From NCBI GenBank assembly GCA_036003705.1, contig DASYSE010000102.1, positions 15,832-79,831 on the forward strand: a stretch of 64,000 nucleotides of DNA, given 5' to 3'. A program made the translations under genes and the position numbers. Below the pieces are notes generated by a model, which was given only the letters and a program-made list of their open reading frames with translations, did no database searches and was not told where the DNA came from. Positions 1-8,547 of this stretch are shown here, in pieces. The DNA is from CALGFH01 sp036003705 (GTDB lineage: Bacteria; Actinomycetota; CALGFH01). Numbering within the stretch: position 1 is the stretch's first letter; each line of letters begins with the position of its first letter.

Positions 1-1
1 G

Positions 2-76
2 CTGGCGTTCGAGGCCGCCGTCGGGCGTCTCGCCGCCCGCCACGACCCGCAGGGCGGTGGCCATGGCGGCGCGTGA
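2..76 (+). CDS. murD: C-terminal end of MurD (UDP-N-acetylmuramoylalanine-D-glutamate ligase), partial
   Basis: The window opens in an open frame of 24 codons that ends at a TGA at 74-76. The last residues read LAFEAAVGRLAARHDPQ, which fits the usual amphipathic last helix of MurD. The identification rests mainly on position: murD normally lies directly upstream of ftsW in the division and cell-wall cluster. It overlaps the proposed ftsW start by 20 bases. Only the tail is visible, so no catalytic motif can be checked. Confidence 0.45.
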   Translation: MAFEAAVGRLAARHDPQGGGHGGA

Positions 77-1433
77 CGCCCGCCGGCCGGCCAGGGCGGC
101 CAGGCCGCTGCTGGGCGCCGGCTCCACCTACTGGCTGCTGCTCGCGGTCGCCGTCGCGCTGCTGGTGATCGGGATGGTCATGGTGCTGTCGGCCTCCTCG
201 GTGGCCGCCTTCGCCAAGCACAACGACTCCTACGCCTACTTCAAGCGCCAGCTGCTGTGGGTGGTCGGCGGGGTGGTGGTGATGCTGGTGGTCAGCCGGA
301 TCAGCTACCGGTTCTGGCGCCGGCTGGGCACGCCGCTGCTGGTGCTCGCCACCGCCGGCCTGGTGCTCGTGCTCATCCACCCAGGGGCGGTGTCGGCCTA
401 CGGGTCCACCCGCTGGATCTCGGTCGGCGCCGGCATCAGCGTCCAGCCGGCCGAGCTCGCCAAGCTCGCCCTGCTGCTGTTCTCGGCCGACGTGCTCACC
501 CGCAAGGCTCCCCTGCTCGGCGATGTCCGCCACCTGCTGGTGCCGGTGCTGCCGCTGACCATGCTGCTGGCCGCCCTGGTGATGCTGGAGCCCGACCTCG
601 GCACCACCCTGCTGCTGTGCTCGATCGCCTTCGGGATGCTGTTCGTGGCCGGCGCCCCGCTGCTGCTGCTCGGCGGGGTCGGGTCGCTCGGTCTGGCCGC
701 CGGCATGGGCCTGATCATGAGCGCCGACTACCGGCGGTCGCGGTTCCTGTCGTTCATGGACCCTGCCGCCGACCCGCAGAACGGCGGCTACCAGTTCATC
801 CAGGGGCGCCTGGCCCTCGGCTCGGGCGGCCTGCTGGGGGTCGGCCTTGGGGCGGGACGGCAGAAGTGGTCCTATGTGCCCAACGCCCACACCGACTTCA
901 TCTTCGCCATCATCGGGGAGGAGCTCGGCCTGCTCGGCACCCTCTCGATCCTGCTGCTGTTCGTCGCCTTCGCCTATGGCGGGGTGCGGGTCGCCCAGCG
1001 CGCCCCCGACCCGTTCGGCCGCTACCTGGCCGGCGGCATCACCGTCTGGATCGTGGTCCAGGCCCTGGTCAACATCGGCGCGGTGGTCGGCGTGCTGCCG
1101 ATCACCGGGGTGCCGCTGCCGCTGGTCTCCTTCGGCGGGTCCAGCATGCTGGTGCTGCTGGCCGCCACCGGGATGCTGCTCAACGTGGCCAGGCACGAGG
1201 TCTGGTCGGTGCGCCCCGCGGTGATCGCGACCACGGCCGCGGCCGAGCGCCGGGGGCGGCGGGCCGCCGGTCGCGCCCCGTCCCGCCCGGCCAGGGGACG
1301 CCCGGCCGCCGTGACCACCACCCGCGGCGGCGGCCACCGCCAGACCCCGGCCCAGAAGGCCAAGGCCGACGCCGAACGGGCCGGGAGGGGGGGCAGGCCT
1401 CCGACCCGCACCCAAGGAAAGGAACCACGATGA
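57..1433 (+). CDS. ftsW: Septal peptidoglycan polymerase FtsW (SEDS family)
   Basis: This is an integral membrane glycosyltransferase that polymerises lipid II at the division septum with a partner class B penicillin-binding protein. The 458-residue protein has about ten hydrophobic segments. The SEDS signature (YQFIQGRLALGSGGLLGVG, followed by PNAHTDFIFAIIGEELG) lies near residues 243-290, and there is a PLPLVSFGGSS loop before the last helix. A basic, glycine- and arginine-rich cytoplasmic tail of about 70 residues follows, longer than in many homologues. The start is GTG at 57; an ATG at 63 is an alternative two codons in. Its stop overlaps the murG start in an ATGA, which points to translational coupling. 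Confidence 0.95.
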   Translation: MAMAARDARRPARAARPLLGAGSTYWLLLAVAVALLVIGMVMVLSASSVAAFAKHNDSYAYFKRQLLWVVGGVVVMLVVSRISYRFWRRLGTPLLVLATAGLVLVLIHPGAVSAYGSTRWISVGAGISVQPAELAKLALLLFSADVLTRKAPLLGDVRHLLVPVLPLTMLLAALVMLEPDLGTTLLLCSIAFGMLFVAGAPLLLLGGVGSLGLAAGMGLIMSADYRRSRFLSFMDPAADPQNGGYQFIQGRLALGSGGLLGVGLGAGRQKWSYVPNAHTDFIFAIIGEELGLLGTLSILLLFVAFAYGGVRVAQRAPDPFGRYLAGGITVWIVVQALVNIGAVVGVLPITGVPLPLVSFGGSSMLVLLAATGMLLNVARHEVWSVRPAVIATTAAAERRGRRAAGRAPSRPARGRPAAVTTTRGGGHRQTPAQKAKADAERAGRGGRPPTRTQGKEPR

Positions 1434-2881
1434 ACGCCGCCACCCCGCGGCCGGGCGCCAGCCCCGAGACCGCCGCCCCCGAGCCGGGGACGGGCGGTCT
1501 GCCGGCGCCCGAGGACCGGCCCGGCCTCTCGCTGCTGGTGGCCGCCGGCGGGACCGGAGGGCACGTGTTCCCCGGCCTGGCCCTCGCCCGCACCATCGTC
1601 CGGCACGACCCGAACGCGACCGTGCGGTTCGCGGGCACCACCAGAGGCATCGAGACCAGGGCGGTGCCGGAGGCCGGCTTCGCCCTCGACCTGCTGCCGA
1701 TCCTGCCCCTGTCACGCCGGCTGGCCCGCGAGACCCTGCTCGCCCCGTTCGCGGCCGTCAACGGCACCCTCGCCGCCCGCCGGCTGCTGCGCCGCCATCG
1801 CTTCGACGTGGTCTGCGGCATGGGCGGCTACGTCACCCTCCCGGTCGCCATGGCCGCCCGGCTGGAGGGCGTGCCGGTGGTGCTCCACGAGCAGAACGCC
1901 GTGCCCGGGATCGCCAACCGGCTGGCGGCAAGGGTGGCCAGGCGGATCGCCGTCGGCGTGGCCGCCGCGGCCGCCGCCTTCCCGCCCGACCGCACGGTCG
2001 TGGTCGGCAACCCGGTCCGGCCCGAGCTGGCCAGGCTCGACCGGCAGCGCCTGCACGACGAGGCGGTCGCCGCCTTCGGCCTCGACCCGGACCGGCGCAC
2101 CCTGTTCGTGTTCGGGGGCAGCCAGGGTTCCCGCCGCATCAACCAGGCGGTGGTCGCGGCCACCGCGCGCTGGCCGGCGCCCGAGCGCATCCAGGTGCTG
2201 CACGCCTGCGGCCGGCGCGACGAGGCCGAGGTGCGGGCCGGCTGGGCCGAGGCCGACCCCGACGGGCGCGGGCTGCTGATCAAGGTGGTCCCGTTCGTCG
2301 ACCGCATGGACCTGGCCTACGCCGCCGCCGACCTGGCCCTGACCAGGGCGGGCGCGATCACCATGGCCGAGCTGACCGCGGCGGGGATGCCGGCCGTGAT
2401 GGTCCCGCTGCCCCACGCGACCGCCGACCACCAGGCGGCCAACGCGCGGACGGTCGCCGCGGCCGGCGGCGCCGTGGTGGTCGACGACGCCACCCTCGAC
2501 GGCCCGGCGGTCGTCGCCGCCGCCGCCCCGCTGCTGGCCGACCCCGACCGGCTGGCCGGCATGGCCGCGGCCATGCACGAGCTTGCCCACCCGGCCGCCG
2601 CCGAGGAGCTGGCCGCCCTGGTCGTGGAGGCCTCCGGCCGTGCCACCCGGGAGGAGTTCCTGGCCGCGGTGGCCGCGGCCGCGGCCCCGGTCGACCGGGA
2701 GGCCTCCGGCTGGTTCGAGTCGGCCGCCGCCCCGGCCGGCGGTCCCACCGTGCAGCGCCGGGTCGACCGGCGCACCAAGCGCATGGAGGCCTACCCGCCG
2801 ATCGACCGCACCGCCCCTTCCGGCGCCGGGTCCCCCGGCGCCGCCGGCGAGTCCCCTGGCGATCAGGAAGCAGGGCCATGA
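1430..2881 (+). CDS. murG: UDP-GlcNAc:lipid I N-acetylglucosaminyltransferase MurG
   Basis: MurG transfers GlcNAc from UDP-GlcNAc onto lipid I at the inner face of the membrane to make lipid II. The glycine-rich GGTGGHVFPGLALA motif is at about residues 42-55. HEQNAVPGIANRLA and VFGGSQGSRRIN follow, then the UDP-GlcNAc site region RAGAITMAELTAAGMPAV and PHATADHQAANA. At 483 residues it is longer than the usual 350-400. The excess is a proline- and alanine-rich N-terminal lead of about 30 residues and a poorly conserved C-terminal tail of about 80. It overlaps both ftsW and murC by four bases. Confidence 0.95.
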   Translation: MNAATPRPGASPETAAPEPGTGGLPAPEDRPGLSLLVAAGGTGGHVFPGLALARTIVRHDPNATVRFAGTTRGIETRAVPEAGFALDLLPILPLSRRLARETLLAPFAAVNGTLAARRLLRRHRFDVVCGMGGYVTLPVAMAARLEGVPVVLHEQNAVPGIANRLAARVARRIAVGVAAAAAAFPPDRTVVVGNPVRPELARLDRQRLHDEAVAAFGLDPDRRTLFVFGGSQGSRRINQAVVAATARWPAPERIQVLHACGRRDEAEVRAGWAEADPDGRGLLIKVVPFVDRMDLAYAAADLALTRAGAITMAELTAAGMPAVMVPLPHATADHQAANARTVAAAGGAVVVDDATLDGPAVVAAAAPLLADPDRLAGMAAAMHELAHPAAAEELAALVVEASGRATREEFLAAVAAAAAPVDREASGWFESAAAPAGGPTVQRRVDRRTKRMEAYPPIDRTAPSGAGSPGAAGESPGDQEAGP

Positions 2882-4386
2882 GCGGACCGGGGCCGGCCGG
2901 GGGGGCCGCCGGTGGGACGCCCGCCGGGCGGGGCCTGCCGGCGGGTCCGCGGCCGCCGACCGGCGCCGGCATCGACCTCGGCTCCGGGCGCCGGACCGTG
3001 CACCTGGTCGGGGCCGGCGGGGCCGGCATGAGCGGCCTTGCCCGGCTGCTGCTGGCCGCCGGCCATCGTGTCACCGGCTCCGACCGCAGCGGGTCGGCCA
3101 CCCTTGACGCGCTGCGGGCGCTCGGCGCCGACGTCTGGGCCGGCCACGACGCGGCCCGGCTGGGGCGGCCCGACCTGGTCGTCGCCTCGACCGCGATCCG
3201 GGCCACCAACCCCGAGCTGGTCGCGGCCCGTCTGCTCGACGTCCCCGTGCTCGGCCGGGCCCAGCTGCTGGCCCTGCTGATGGCGGGCAAGGTCGGCATC
3301 GCGGTCGCCGGCACCCACGGCAAGACCACCACCACCGGGATGGTGGTCGCCATCCTGGAGGCGGCCGGGCTCGACCCGTCGTTCGCGGTCGGGGGCGACT
3401 TCAAGGCCACCGGGATCAACGCCGCCGCCGGCCGCGGCCCACACTTCGTCGCCGAGGCCGACGAGTCGGACGGGTCGTTCCTGGAGCTGGCGCCCACCGT
3501 GGCCGTCGTCACCAACGTCGAGGCCGATCACCTGGACCACTGGGGCGACCTGGAGGCCGTCCGGGCCGCCTTTCGGGCGTTCGTCGGCCGGCTCCCGGCC
3601 GGCGGCGCGGCCGTCCTCTGCGCCGACGATCCCGGCGCGCTCGACCTGGCCGGCGCCGCCGCCTGCCAGGTGGTGACCTACGGGCTGTCGGCCGGCGCCG
3701 AGGTCGGGGGCGAGCTGCTGGCGCTGGACGGCCGCGGCGCCCGCTTCGCCGTTGTCGCCGGCGGCGAGCGGCTCGGCGAGGTCGCCCTCGCCGTCCCCGG
3801 GCGCCACAACGTGGTCAACGCGCTGGGGGCGATCGCCGCGGCCCTGCCCGCCGGGGCGTCGTTCAAGGCCGCGGTCGCCGGTCTCGCCCGGTTCACGGGC
3901 GCGGCCAGGCGCTTCCACCTCCGGGCCGAGGCCGGCGGGGTCACCGTGGTCGACGACTACGCCCACCATCCCACCGAGGTCGCGGCCAGCCTGGCCGCGG
4001 CCAGGCTCGGCGCCTGGAAGCGGGTGGTGGCCGTGTTCCAGCCCCACCTGTACTCCCGCACCCGGCTGTTCGCCGACGAGTTCGGGCGGGCCCTGGCCGC
4101 CGGCGCGGACCTGGTGGTGGTCGCCGACGTCTACGCGGCCAGGGAGGACCCCGAGCCAGGGGTGGACGGCGCCCTGGTCGCCGGGGCCGCCATCCGAGCC
4201 CGACCCGACCTCGACTGCGTCTACGAACCCGACCGGGCCGCACTGGCCGCCCGGGTGGCCACCCTGGTCCAGCCCGGCGACCTGGTCCTCACCCTGGGCG
4301 CCGGCGACATCACCACCCTGGCCGACGAGCTCGCCCCGCTGCTCTCGGCGGGCCACCGGACAACACCTCCGGAGGCGGCCTCGTGA
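2878..4386 (+). CDS. murC: UDP-N-acetylmuramate-L-alanine ligase MurC
   Basis: This ATP-dependent cytoplasmic ligase adds L-Ala to UDP-MurNAc. After a glycine- and proline-rich lead of about 35 residues comes the Rossmann motif GAGGAGMSGLARLLLAAGH. The Mur ligase P-loop GTHGKTTTTGM, the DESDGSF segment and the C-terminal DDYAHHPTEV motif follow in the expected order. The length, 502 residues, is normal allowing for the lead. The ATG at 2878 overlaps the murG stop (ATGA) and the gene ends in a GTGA overlap with murB, so murG, murC and murB form one coupled series. Confidence 0.96.
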   Translation: MSGPGPAGGAAGGTPAGRGLPAGPRPPTGAGIDLGSGRRTVHLVGAGGAGMSGLARLLLAAGHRVTGSDRSGSATLDALRALGADVWAGHDAARLGRPDLVVASTAIRATNPELVAARLLDVPVLGRAQLLALLMAGKVGIAVAGTHGKTTTTGMVVAILEAAGLDPSFAVGGDFKATGINAAAGRGPHFVAEADESDGSFLELAPTVAVVTNVEADHLDHWGDLEAVRAAFRAFVGRLPAGGAAVLCADDPGALDLAGAAACQVVTYGLSAGAEVGGELLALDGRGARFAVVAGGERLGEVALAVPGRHNVVNALGAIAAALPAGASFKAAVAGLARFTGAARRFHLRAEAGGVTVVDDYAHHPTEVAASLAAARLGAWKRVVAVFQPHLYSRTRLFADEFGRALAAGADLVVVADVYAAREDPEPGVDGALVAGAAIRARPDLDCVYEPDRAALAARVATLVQPGDLVLTLGAGDITTLADELAPLLSAGHRTTPPEAAS

Positions 4387-5378
4387 GCGGGAGCTGGCCA
4401 CCGATGCCGACCCCGGTCGGGCCGGTCGACGCCGCCGTCCTCGAGGCGGCCGCGGCCGAGCTGGCCGCCCGCTGCCCCGGCCGGGTCAGCCGCGACCTGC
4501 CGCTGGCCCCGCTGACCACCTTCCGGCTCGGCGGACCGGCGGCGCTGTTCCTGCGGGCCGAGACGGTCGACGACCTCGCCGCCCTGGCCGGCGTGCTCGA
4601 GGCCGGCCGGCTGCCCCTGCTGATCATCGGGCGCGGGTCCAACATGCTGGTCGCCGACACCGGCTGGCCGGGGGTGGTGCTCCACCTCGGCCAGCACTTC
4701 CGCCGGGTCGAGGTCGACGGCGCCCAGCTGGAGGCCGGGGCGGCAACGCCCCTGCCCGCCCTGGCCGCCCGCTCGGCCAGGGCCGCCCTTGGCGGGATCG
4801 CGTTCGCGGTGGCGATCCCGGGCAGCGTCGGCGGCGGGGTGCGCATGAACGCCGGCGCCCACGGCGGCGAGCTGGCCGACCGCCTGGTGTGGGCCGACGT
4901 GTTCCACCTGACCGGCGATCCCGCCGGCCGTCCGGTGCGCATGAAACCGGACGAGCTCGGCTTCGGCTACCGGCGCTCGGCCCTGCCGGCCGGGGCGGTG
5001 GTGACCGCGGCCAGGTTCGCGCTCACCCCGGCCCCCGAGGCCTCCGTCCGCGCCGAGATCGACGAGGCCCGCCGCTGGCGGCGCGACAACCAGCCGGTGA
5101 ACCAGCCCAACTGCGGCAGCGTGTTCGCCAACCCGCCGGAGATGGCCGCCGGCCGGGTGGTCGAGCTGCTCGGCATGAAGGGGGAGGGCCGCGGCGGGGC
5201 CAGGGTCAGCGAGGTCCACGCCAACTTCATCGTCGCCGCCGACGGGGCCAGGTCGGCCGACGTGCTCGCCCTCGTCCGGCGGGCGATGCGCCGGGCCCGC
5301 GACGAGCTCGGCATCACCCTGCGCACCGAGGTGCAGCTCGTCGGGGCCTTCGATCCTGACGGGGAGGAACCCCGATGA
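4383..5378 (+). CDS. murB: UDP-N-acetylenolpyruvoylglucosamine reductase MurB
   Basis: This FAD enzyme reduces enolpyruvyl-UDP-GlcNAc to UDP-MurNAc with NADPH. FAD-binding segments are visible as RGSNMLVADTGWPGVVLHL and AIPGSVGGGVRMNAGAHGGE. The catalytic serine region reads CGSVFANPP and the C-terminal motif SEVHANFIV is present. The 331-residue length is typical. The GTG at 4383 overlaps the murC stop. Placing murB between murC and ftsQ matches many actinobacterial clusters. Confidence 0.95.
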   Translation: MSGSWPPMPTPVGPVDAAVLEAAAAELAARCPGRVSRDLPLAPLTTFRLGGPAALFLRAETVDDLAALAGVLEAGRLPLLIIGRGSNMLVADTGWPGVVLHLGQHFRRVEVDGAQLEAGAATPLPALAARSARAALGGIAFAVAIPGSVGGGVRMNAGAHGGELADRLVWADVFHLTGDPAGRPVRMKPDELGFGYRRSALPAGAVVTAARFALTPAPEASVRAEIDEARRWRRDNQPVNQPNCGSVFANPPEMAAGRVVELLGMKGEGRGGARVSEVHANFIVAADGARSADVLALVRRAMRRARDELGITLRTEVQLVGAFDPDGEEPR

Positions 5379-6229
5379 CCCGGCGGACCAGCCCGAGCGG
5401 GCGCGCCACCGGGGGAGCGGGACCGGCGCCCGCGCGACGCCCACGGGCCGACCGCCGGATCGCCGAGCGGCGCAAGGCCATCCTGGCGGCCAGGGTGCAG
5501 CGCCGGCGCCGCCTGCTCGGCTGGGCGCTTGCCGGCATCGCCCTCGCCGCCGGCGTCGCCTACCTGGTCAGGACGCCCCTGTTCGGCCTCAGTGCCGTAC
5601 GCGTCGAGGGCACCCAGGCCCTCGAGCGCTCCCAGGTCCTCGCCGCCAGCAAGGTCCGCCTCGGCGAACCCTACCTGGGGCTCGACCTGGCCGCCATCGG
5701 CGGCCGGGTCGCGGCCATCCCGCGCGTCGCCGCCGTCCGCGTGACCCGCGACTACCCGTCCAGCCTGCGCATCACCGTCACCGAGCGGCCGCCGGTGGCC
5801 AGCGTCTCCCAGGACGGCGTCTACTGGCTGATCGCCGCCGACGGCACCGTGCTCGACGCCGCCGCCGACCACCCGCCCGGGCTGCCGTATGTTGCCCGGG
5901 TCCCGCTGCCCGCCGAGGTGGCGGCGGGCAGCCGCCTGCCGCCGGGCAACGAGCTGGCCAACGCCCTCACCGCGCTCGGCGGCCTGCGCCCGGAGCTGAA
6001 GCGCCAGGTCGTCGGCGTCAAGGCCCGGACCCTTGACGGCCTGGAGTTCACCCTCCGGGACGGGGCCAGGATCCTCTACGGCCTTGCCGTGGACCAGCCG
6101 GCCAAGGACGCCGCCGTGCTGCTGGTGCGGCGGGAGCTCGAACGAGAGGGAAGGGAGGCGCAGCGAATCGACGTCCGCAACCCGTCGGCCCCGACGGTCC
6201 AGGCGGCGCCAACGAATAACAATCAATGA
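5375..6229 (+). CDS. ftsQ: Cell division protein FtsQ/DivIB
   Basis: FtsQ is a bitopic divisome scaffold. The 284-residue protein has a very basic cytoplasmic N-terminus of about 45 residues and one transmembrane helix (LLGWALAGIALAAGVAYLV, about residues 47-65). A POTRA domain follows, with the hallmark LSAVRVEGTQALERSQVL and later RVTRDYPSSLRITVTERPP. The ATG at 5375 overlaps the murB stop. It is the last gene of this overlapped run; a 164-base gap with its own promoter signals separates it from ftsZ. Confidence 0.93.
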   Translation: MTRRTSPSGRATGGAGPAPARRPRADRRIAERRKAILAARVQRRRRLLGWALAGIALAAGVAYLVRTPLFGLSAVRVEGTQALERSQVLAASKVRLGEPYLGLDLAAIGGRVAAIPRVAAVRVTRDYPSSLRITVTERPPVASVSQDGVYWLIAADGTVLDAAADHPPGLPYVARVPLPAEVAAGSRLPPGNELANALTALGGLRPELKRQVVGVKARTLDGLEFTLRDGARILYGLAVDQPAKDAAVLLVRRELEREGREAQRIDVRNPSAPTVQAAPTNNNQ

Positions 6230-6245
6230 AATTACACCAGGGTAG

Positions 6246-6274
6246 TTGACCAGGTCAGGGGCTCCTTGTACCAT
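6246..6274 (+). promoter_or_regulatory. Candidate sigma-70-type promoter for ftsZ
   Basis: TTGACC at 6246-6251 and TACCAT at 6269-6274 are separated by 17 bases, close to the housekeeping consensus. Transcription would start near 6281, giving a leader of about 110 bases before ftsZ. The local sequence is less GC-rich than its surroundings. The same -10 hexamer recurs in front of rpsA. Confidence 0.5.
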
Positions 6275-6284
6275 CCCCGACAGC

Positions 6285-6326
6285 TTGAGGTTGACATAAT
6301 TTGAACCTCAACTTGAGGCTCAACTT
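6285..6326 (+). repeat. Cluster of short inverted and direct repeats in the ftsZ leader
   Basis: TTGAGGTT (6285-6292) and AACCTCAA (6304-6311) form a perfect 8-base inverted repeat around an 11-base AT-rich spacer. TTGAG and CTCAA at 6313-6323 form a second palindrome, and CTCAACTT occurs directly repeated at 6307 and 6319. The block lies just downstream of the candidate ftsZ promoter start, where an operator or a leader hairpin would act. Confidence 0.5.
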
Positions 6327-6393
6327 CCCCCGCTTCCCTGGCCCTCGTGCTGGGCGACGACTGTCCGTGAAACGGGCGAAGGAGGTTGGTTGG

Positions 6394-7590
6394 ATGATGG
6401 CGGCGCCGCAGAACTACCTGGCCGTGATCAAGGTGGTCGGGATCGGCGGCGGCGGTGTCAACGCCGTCAACCGCATGATCGAGGCGAACCTGAAGGGCGT
6501 GGAGTTCATCGCCGTGAACACCGACGCCCAGGCCCTGCTGGCCTCCGACGCCGACGTCAAGCTGGACGTGGGCCGGGAGCTCACTCGCGGCCTGGGAGCC
6601 GGCTCCAACCCCGACGTCGGACGCCAGGCCGCCGAAGACCACGCCGAGGAGCTGGAGGAGGTCCTCAAGGGCGCCGACATGGTGTTCGTCACCGCCGGCG
6701 AGGGTGGCGGCACCGGCACCGGCGGCGCTCCGGTGGTCGCCCGCATCGCCAAGGCCCAGGGGGCGCTCACCATCGGGGTGGTGACCAGGCCGTTCGCCTT
6801 CGAGGGCAAGCGCCGCTCCGCCCAGGCCGACAAGGGCATCGACAGCCTCAAGCAGGAGGTCGACACCCTGATCATCATCCCCAACGACCGCCTGCTCCAG
6901 GTGGCCGAGCGCACCACCTCGATGCTGGACGCGTTCAAGCTGGCCGACCAGGTGCTGCTCCAGGGCGTCCAGGGGATCACCGACCTGATCACCATCCCCG
7001 GCCTGATCAACCTCGACTTCGCCGACGTGCGCGCGACCATGCGCGAGGCCGGCACCGCGCTCATGGGGATCGGCCAGGCCCGTGGCGAGGACCGGGCCGT
7101 TGCCGCGGCCAAGGAGGCCATCTCCTCGCCGCTGCTCGAGGCCTCGGTGGACGGGGCCAGGGGCGTCCTGCTCAACATCTCGGGCGGCTCCGACCTCGGC
7201 CTGTTCGAGGTCAACGAGGCCGCCGAGGTGATCGCCTCGGCCGCGCACCTGGACGCCAACATCATCTTCGGTGCGGTGATCGACGACGCCCTCGGGGACG
7301 AGGTCCGGGTCACGGTGATCGCGGCCGGCTTCGACCGGACCGCCGAGCAGGCGCCCGCCGAGCCCACCCGCCCCCAGGCCGTCAGATCGGCCGACGACGA
7401 GTCGGTCTGGCCGACCCCGAGCCAGCGGCGCCCGGCCGAGAGCCGCGTCTCCCGCCCAAGCCCGGCGCCGGGCCCGGCGGAGGGCCGCGAGCCCGAGCAC
7501 CGCGACCCGGACCGGCGGGAGCCAGAGCGCCGCGGGCGCTTCGACGGCGATGACGACGAGCTGGACATCCCCTCCTTCCTCAAGCGCTGA
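6394..7590 (+). CDS. ftsZ: Cell division GTPase FtsZ
   Basis: This tubulin-like GTPase polymerises into the Z-ring. The GTP-binding signature GGGTGTGGAP is near residues 105-114, preceded by VVGIGGGGVNAVNRM at the N-terminus, and the NNDR-type loop reads IPNDRLL. After the globular core comes a disordered linker rich in R, E and P. The protein ends in DELDIPSFLKR, the conserved tail that binds partners such as SepF. I chose ATG 6394 because GGAGG at 6381-6385 is well spaced from it; ATG 6397 is possible. The frame stays open upstream to 6301 but lacks conserved sequence. The product has 398 residues. Confidence 0.97.
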   Translation: MMAAPQNYLAVIKVVGIGGGGVNAVNRMIEANLKGVEFIAVNTDAQALLASDADVKLDVGRELTRGLGAGSNPDVGRQAAEDHAEELEEVLKGADMVFVTAGEGGGTGTGGAPVVARIAKAQGALTIGVVTRPFAFEGKRRSAQADKGIDSLKQEVDTLIIIPNDRLLQVAERTTSMLDAFKLADQVLLQGVQGITDLITIPGLINLDFADVRATMREAGTALMGIGQARGEDRAVAAAKEAISSPLLEASVDGARGVLLNISGGSDLGLFEVNEAAEVIASAAHLDANIIFGAVIDDALGDEVRVTVIAAGFDRTAEQAPAEPTRPQAVRSADDESVWPTPSQRRPAESRVSRPSPAPGPAEGREPEHRDPDRREPERRGRFDGDDDELDIPSFLKR

Positions 7591-7654
7591 CCAGCCGCCG
7601 CCGGAAGGATCGGGCCGGAGCGCCCGGCTGGCCACGCCGCCAGGCGATGGCCTG

Positions 7655-8491
7655 GTGAGCCTGGTCTGGCGGCCGGCGCCGCCGACCGCGGCGCGGACCG
7701 CGCCGGTGTGGCCGCCACTGCTGGTGGCGGAAGACCTGCTGGAGACCGGGGTCGTGGCCGCGTTCACCGGCAGGGTGGGGGGCGCCTCGGGCCCGCCCCA
7801 CGCGACCCTCAACCTCGGGCTGCGAGTCGGCGACGACCTGCGGCGGGTGCTCTCCAACCGACGGCGGGTGGCCACCGTCCTCGGCCTGGCCGGGCTCCCG
7901 TGGGCGGTCGCCAGGCAGGTCCACTCGGCGGTCGTGCTCCGCGTGGAGCAGGCCCGGCTCGGGCAGGGACCGCCGGAGGCAAGGCCGCCGGTGGGGGACG
8001 GGGACGGGCTGGTCACCACCGACCCGGGGGTGGTGCTGGCGGTGCTGACCGCCGACTGCGCCCCGGTGCTGCTGGCCGACCCGGCCGCCGGGGTCGTGGG
8101 CGCGGTCCATGCCGGCTGGCGAGGGCTGGCGGATGGCGTGGTCGAGGCCGCGGCGGCGGCCATGGCCGAGCTCGGCGCCGACCCGGCGGCCACCGTCGGG
8201 CTGATCGGCCCGGCCGTCGGCGGCTGCTGCTACGAGGTCGGGCCCGACGTCCGGGCCGCGGTCGGCGACCGCTACCCGGCCGCCCTGGCCACCACCAGGG
8301 CCGGCCGCCCCGCCCTCGACCCCGCCGCCGGGGTCGCCCAGGCGCTCGAGAGAGCCGGGGTCGGCCAGGTCCGGGTCGCCGGGGAGTGCACCGTCGACCT
8401 GGAGGAGCGGTACTTCTCCCACCGCCGCGACCACGGCCACACCGGCCGCCAGGCCGGCCTGATCGCCCTGCTCCCCGGGGGCGGCCGGTGA
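7655..8491 (+). CDS. PgeF/YfiH family polyphenol oxidase-like protein (DUF152)
   Basis: Family members have been described as multicopper-oxidase-like or as purine nucleoside phosphorylases, and in several bacteria as editing factors for peptidoglycan precursors; the role here is inferred only. The family's metal-site residues are visible: QVHSAVV, the cysteine in VLTADCAPVLLAD, the histidine in GAVHAGWRGLADG, and GPAVGGCCYEVG. GTG 7655 gives 278 residues. An ATG at 7550 in the same frame would overlap ftsZ by 41 bases and add a poorly conserved lead. The gene sits between ftsZ and yggS, its usual actinobacterial place. Its last bases are duplicated just downstream. Confidence 0.85.
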   Translation: MSLVWRPAPPTAARTAPVWPPLLVAEDLLETGVVAAFTGRVGGASGPPHATLNLGLRVGDDLRRVLSNRRRVATVLGLAGLPWAVARQVHSAVVLRVEQARLGQGPPEARPPVGDGDGLVTTDPGVVLAVLTADCAPVLLADPAAGVVGAVHAGWRGLADGVVEAAAAAMAELGADPAATVGLIGPAVGGCCYEVGPDVRAAVGDRYPAALATTRAGRPALDPAAGVAQALERAGVGQVRVAGECTVDLEERYFSHRRDHGHTGRQAGLIALLPGGGR

Positions 8492-8547
8492 ACCGGGGCC
8501 CGGACACGGCCGGCCTGATCGCCCTGCTCCCCGGAGGCGGCCGGTGA
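8452..8547 (+). repeat. 40-base direct repeat spanning the pgeF-like stop and the yggS start
   Basis: Bases 8452-8491 (the last 12 codons and stop of the pgeF-like gene) recur at 8508-8547 with a single mismatch, at a period of 56 bases. The second copy contains another copy of the same peptide tail and stop, and its final GGTGA supplies the GTG start of yggS. It looks like a recent tandem duplication that kept both reading frames usable. Confidence 0.9.

Noticed and set aside
257..1430. Long open frames in other frames through ftsW and most other genes, some over 1000 codons (for example opposite ileS and gdh)
   Set aside because: In very GC-rich DNA, stop codons are rare in all frames. These frames give arginine-, proline- and glycine-rich products with no domains and lie across genes with clear motifs.
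6291..6320. A second ftsZ promoter starting with TTGACA at 6291
   Set aside because: The -35 is perfect but no acceptable -10 lies 16-19 bases downstream; the bases belong to the inverted repeat.
6301..6393. An earlier TTG start that would add 31 residues to FtsZ
   Set aside because: The added residues are unconserved, lie on the repeat block, and the strong GGAGG fits ATG 6394.
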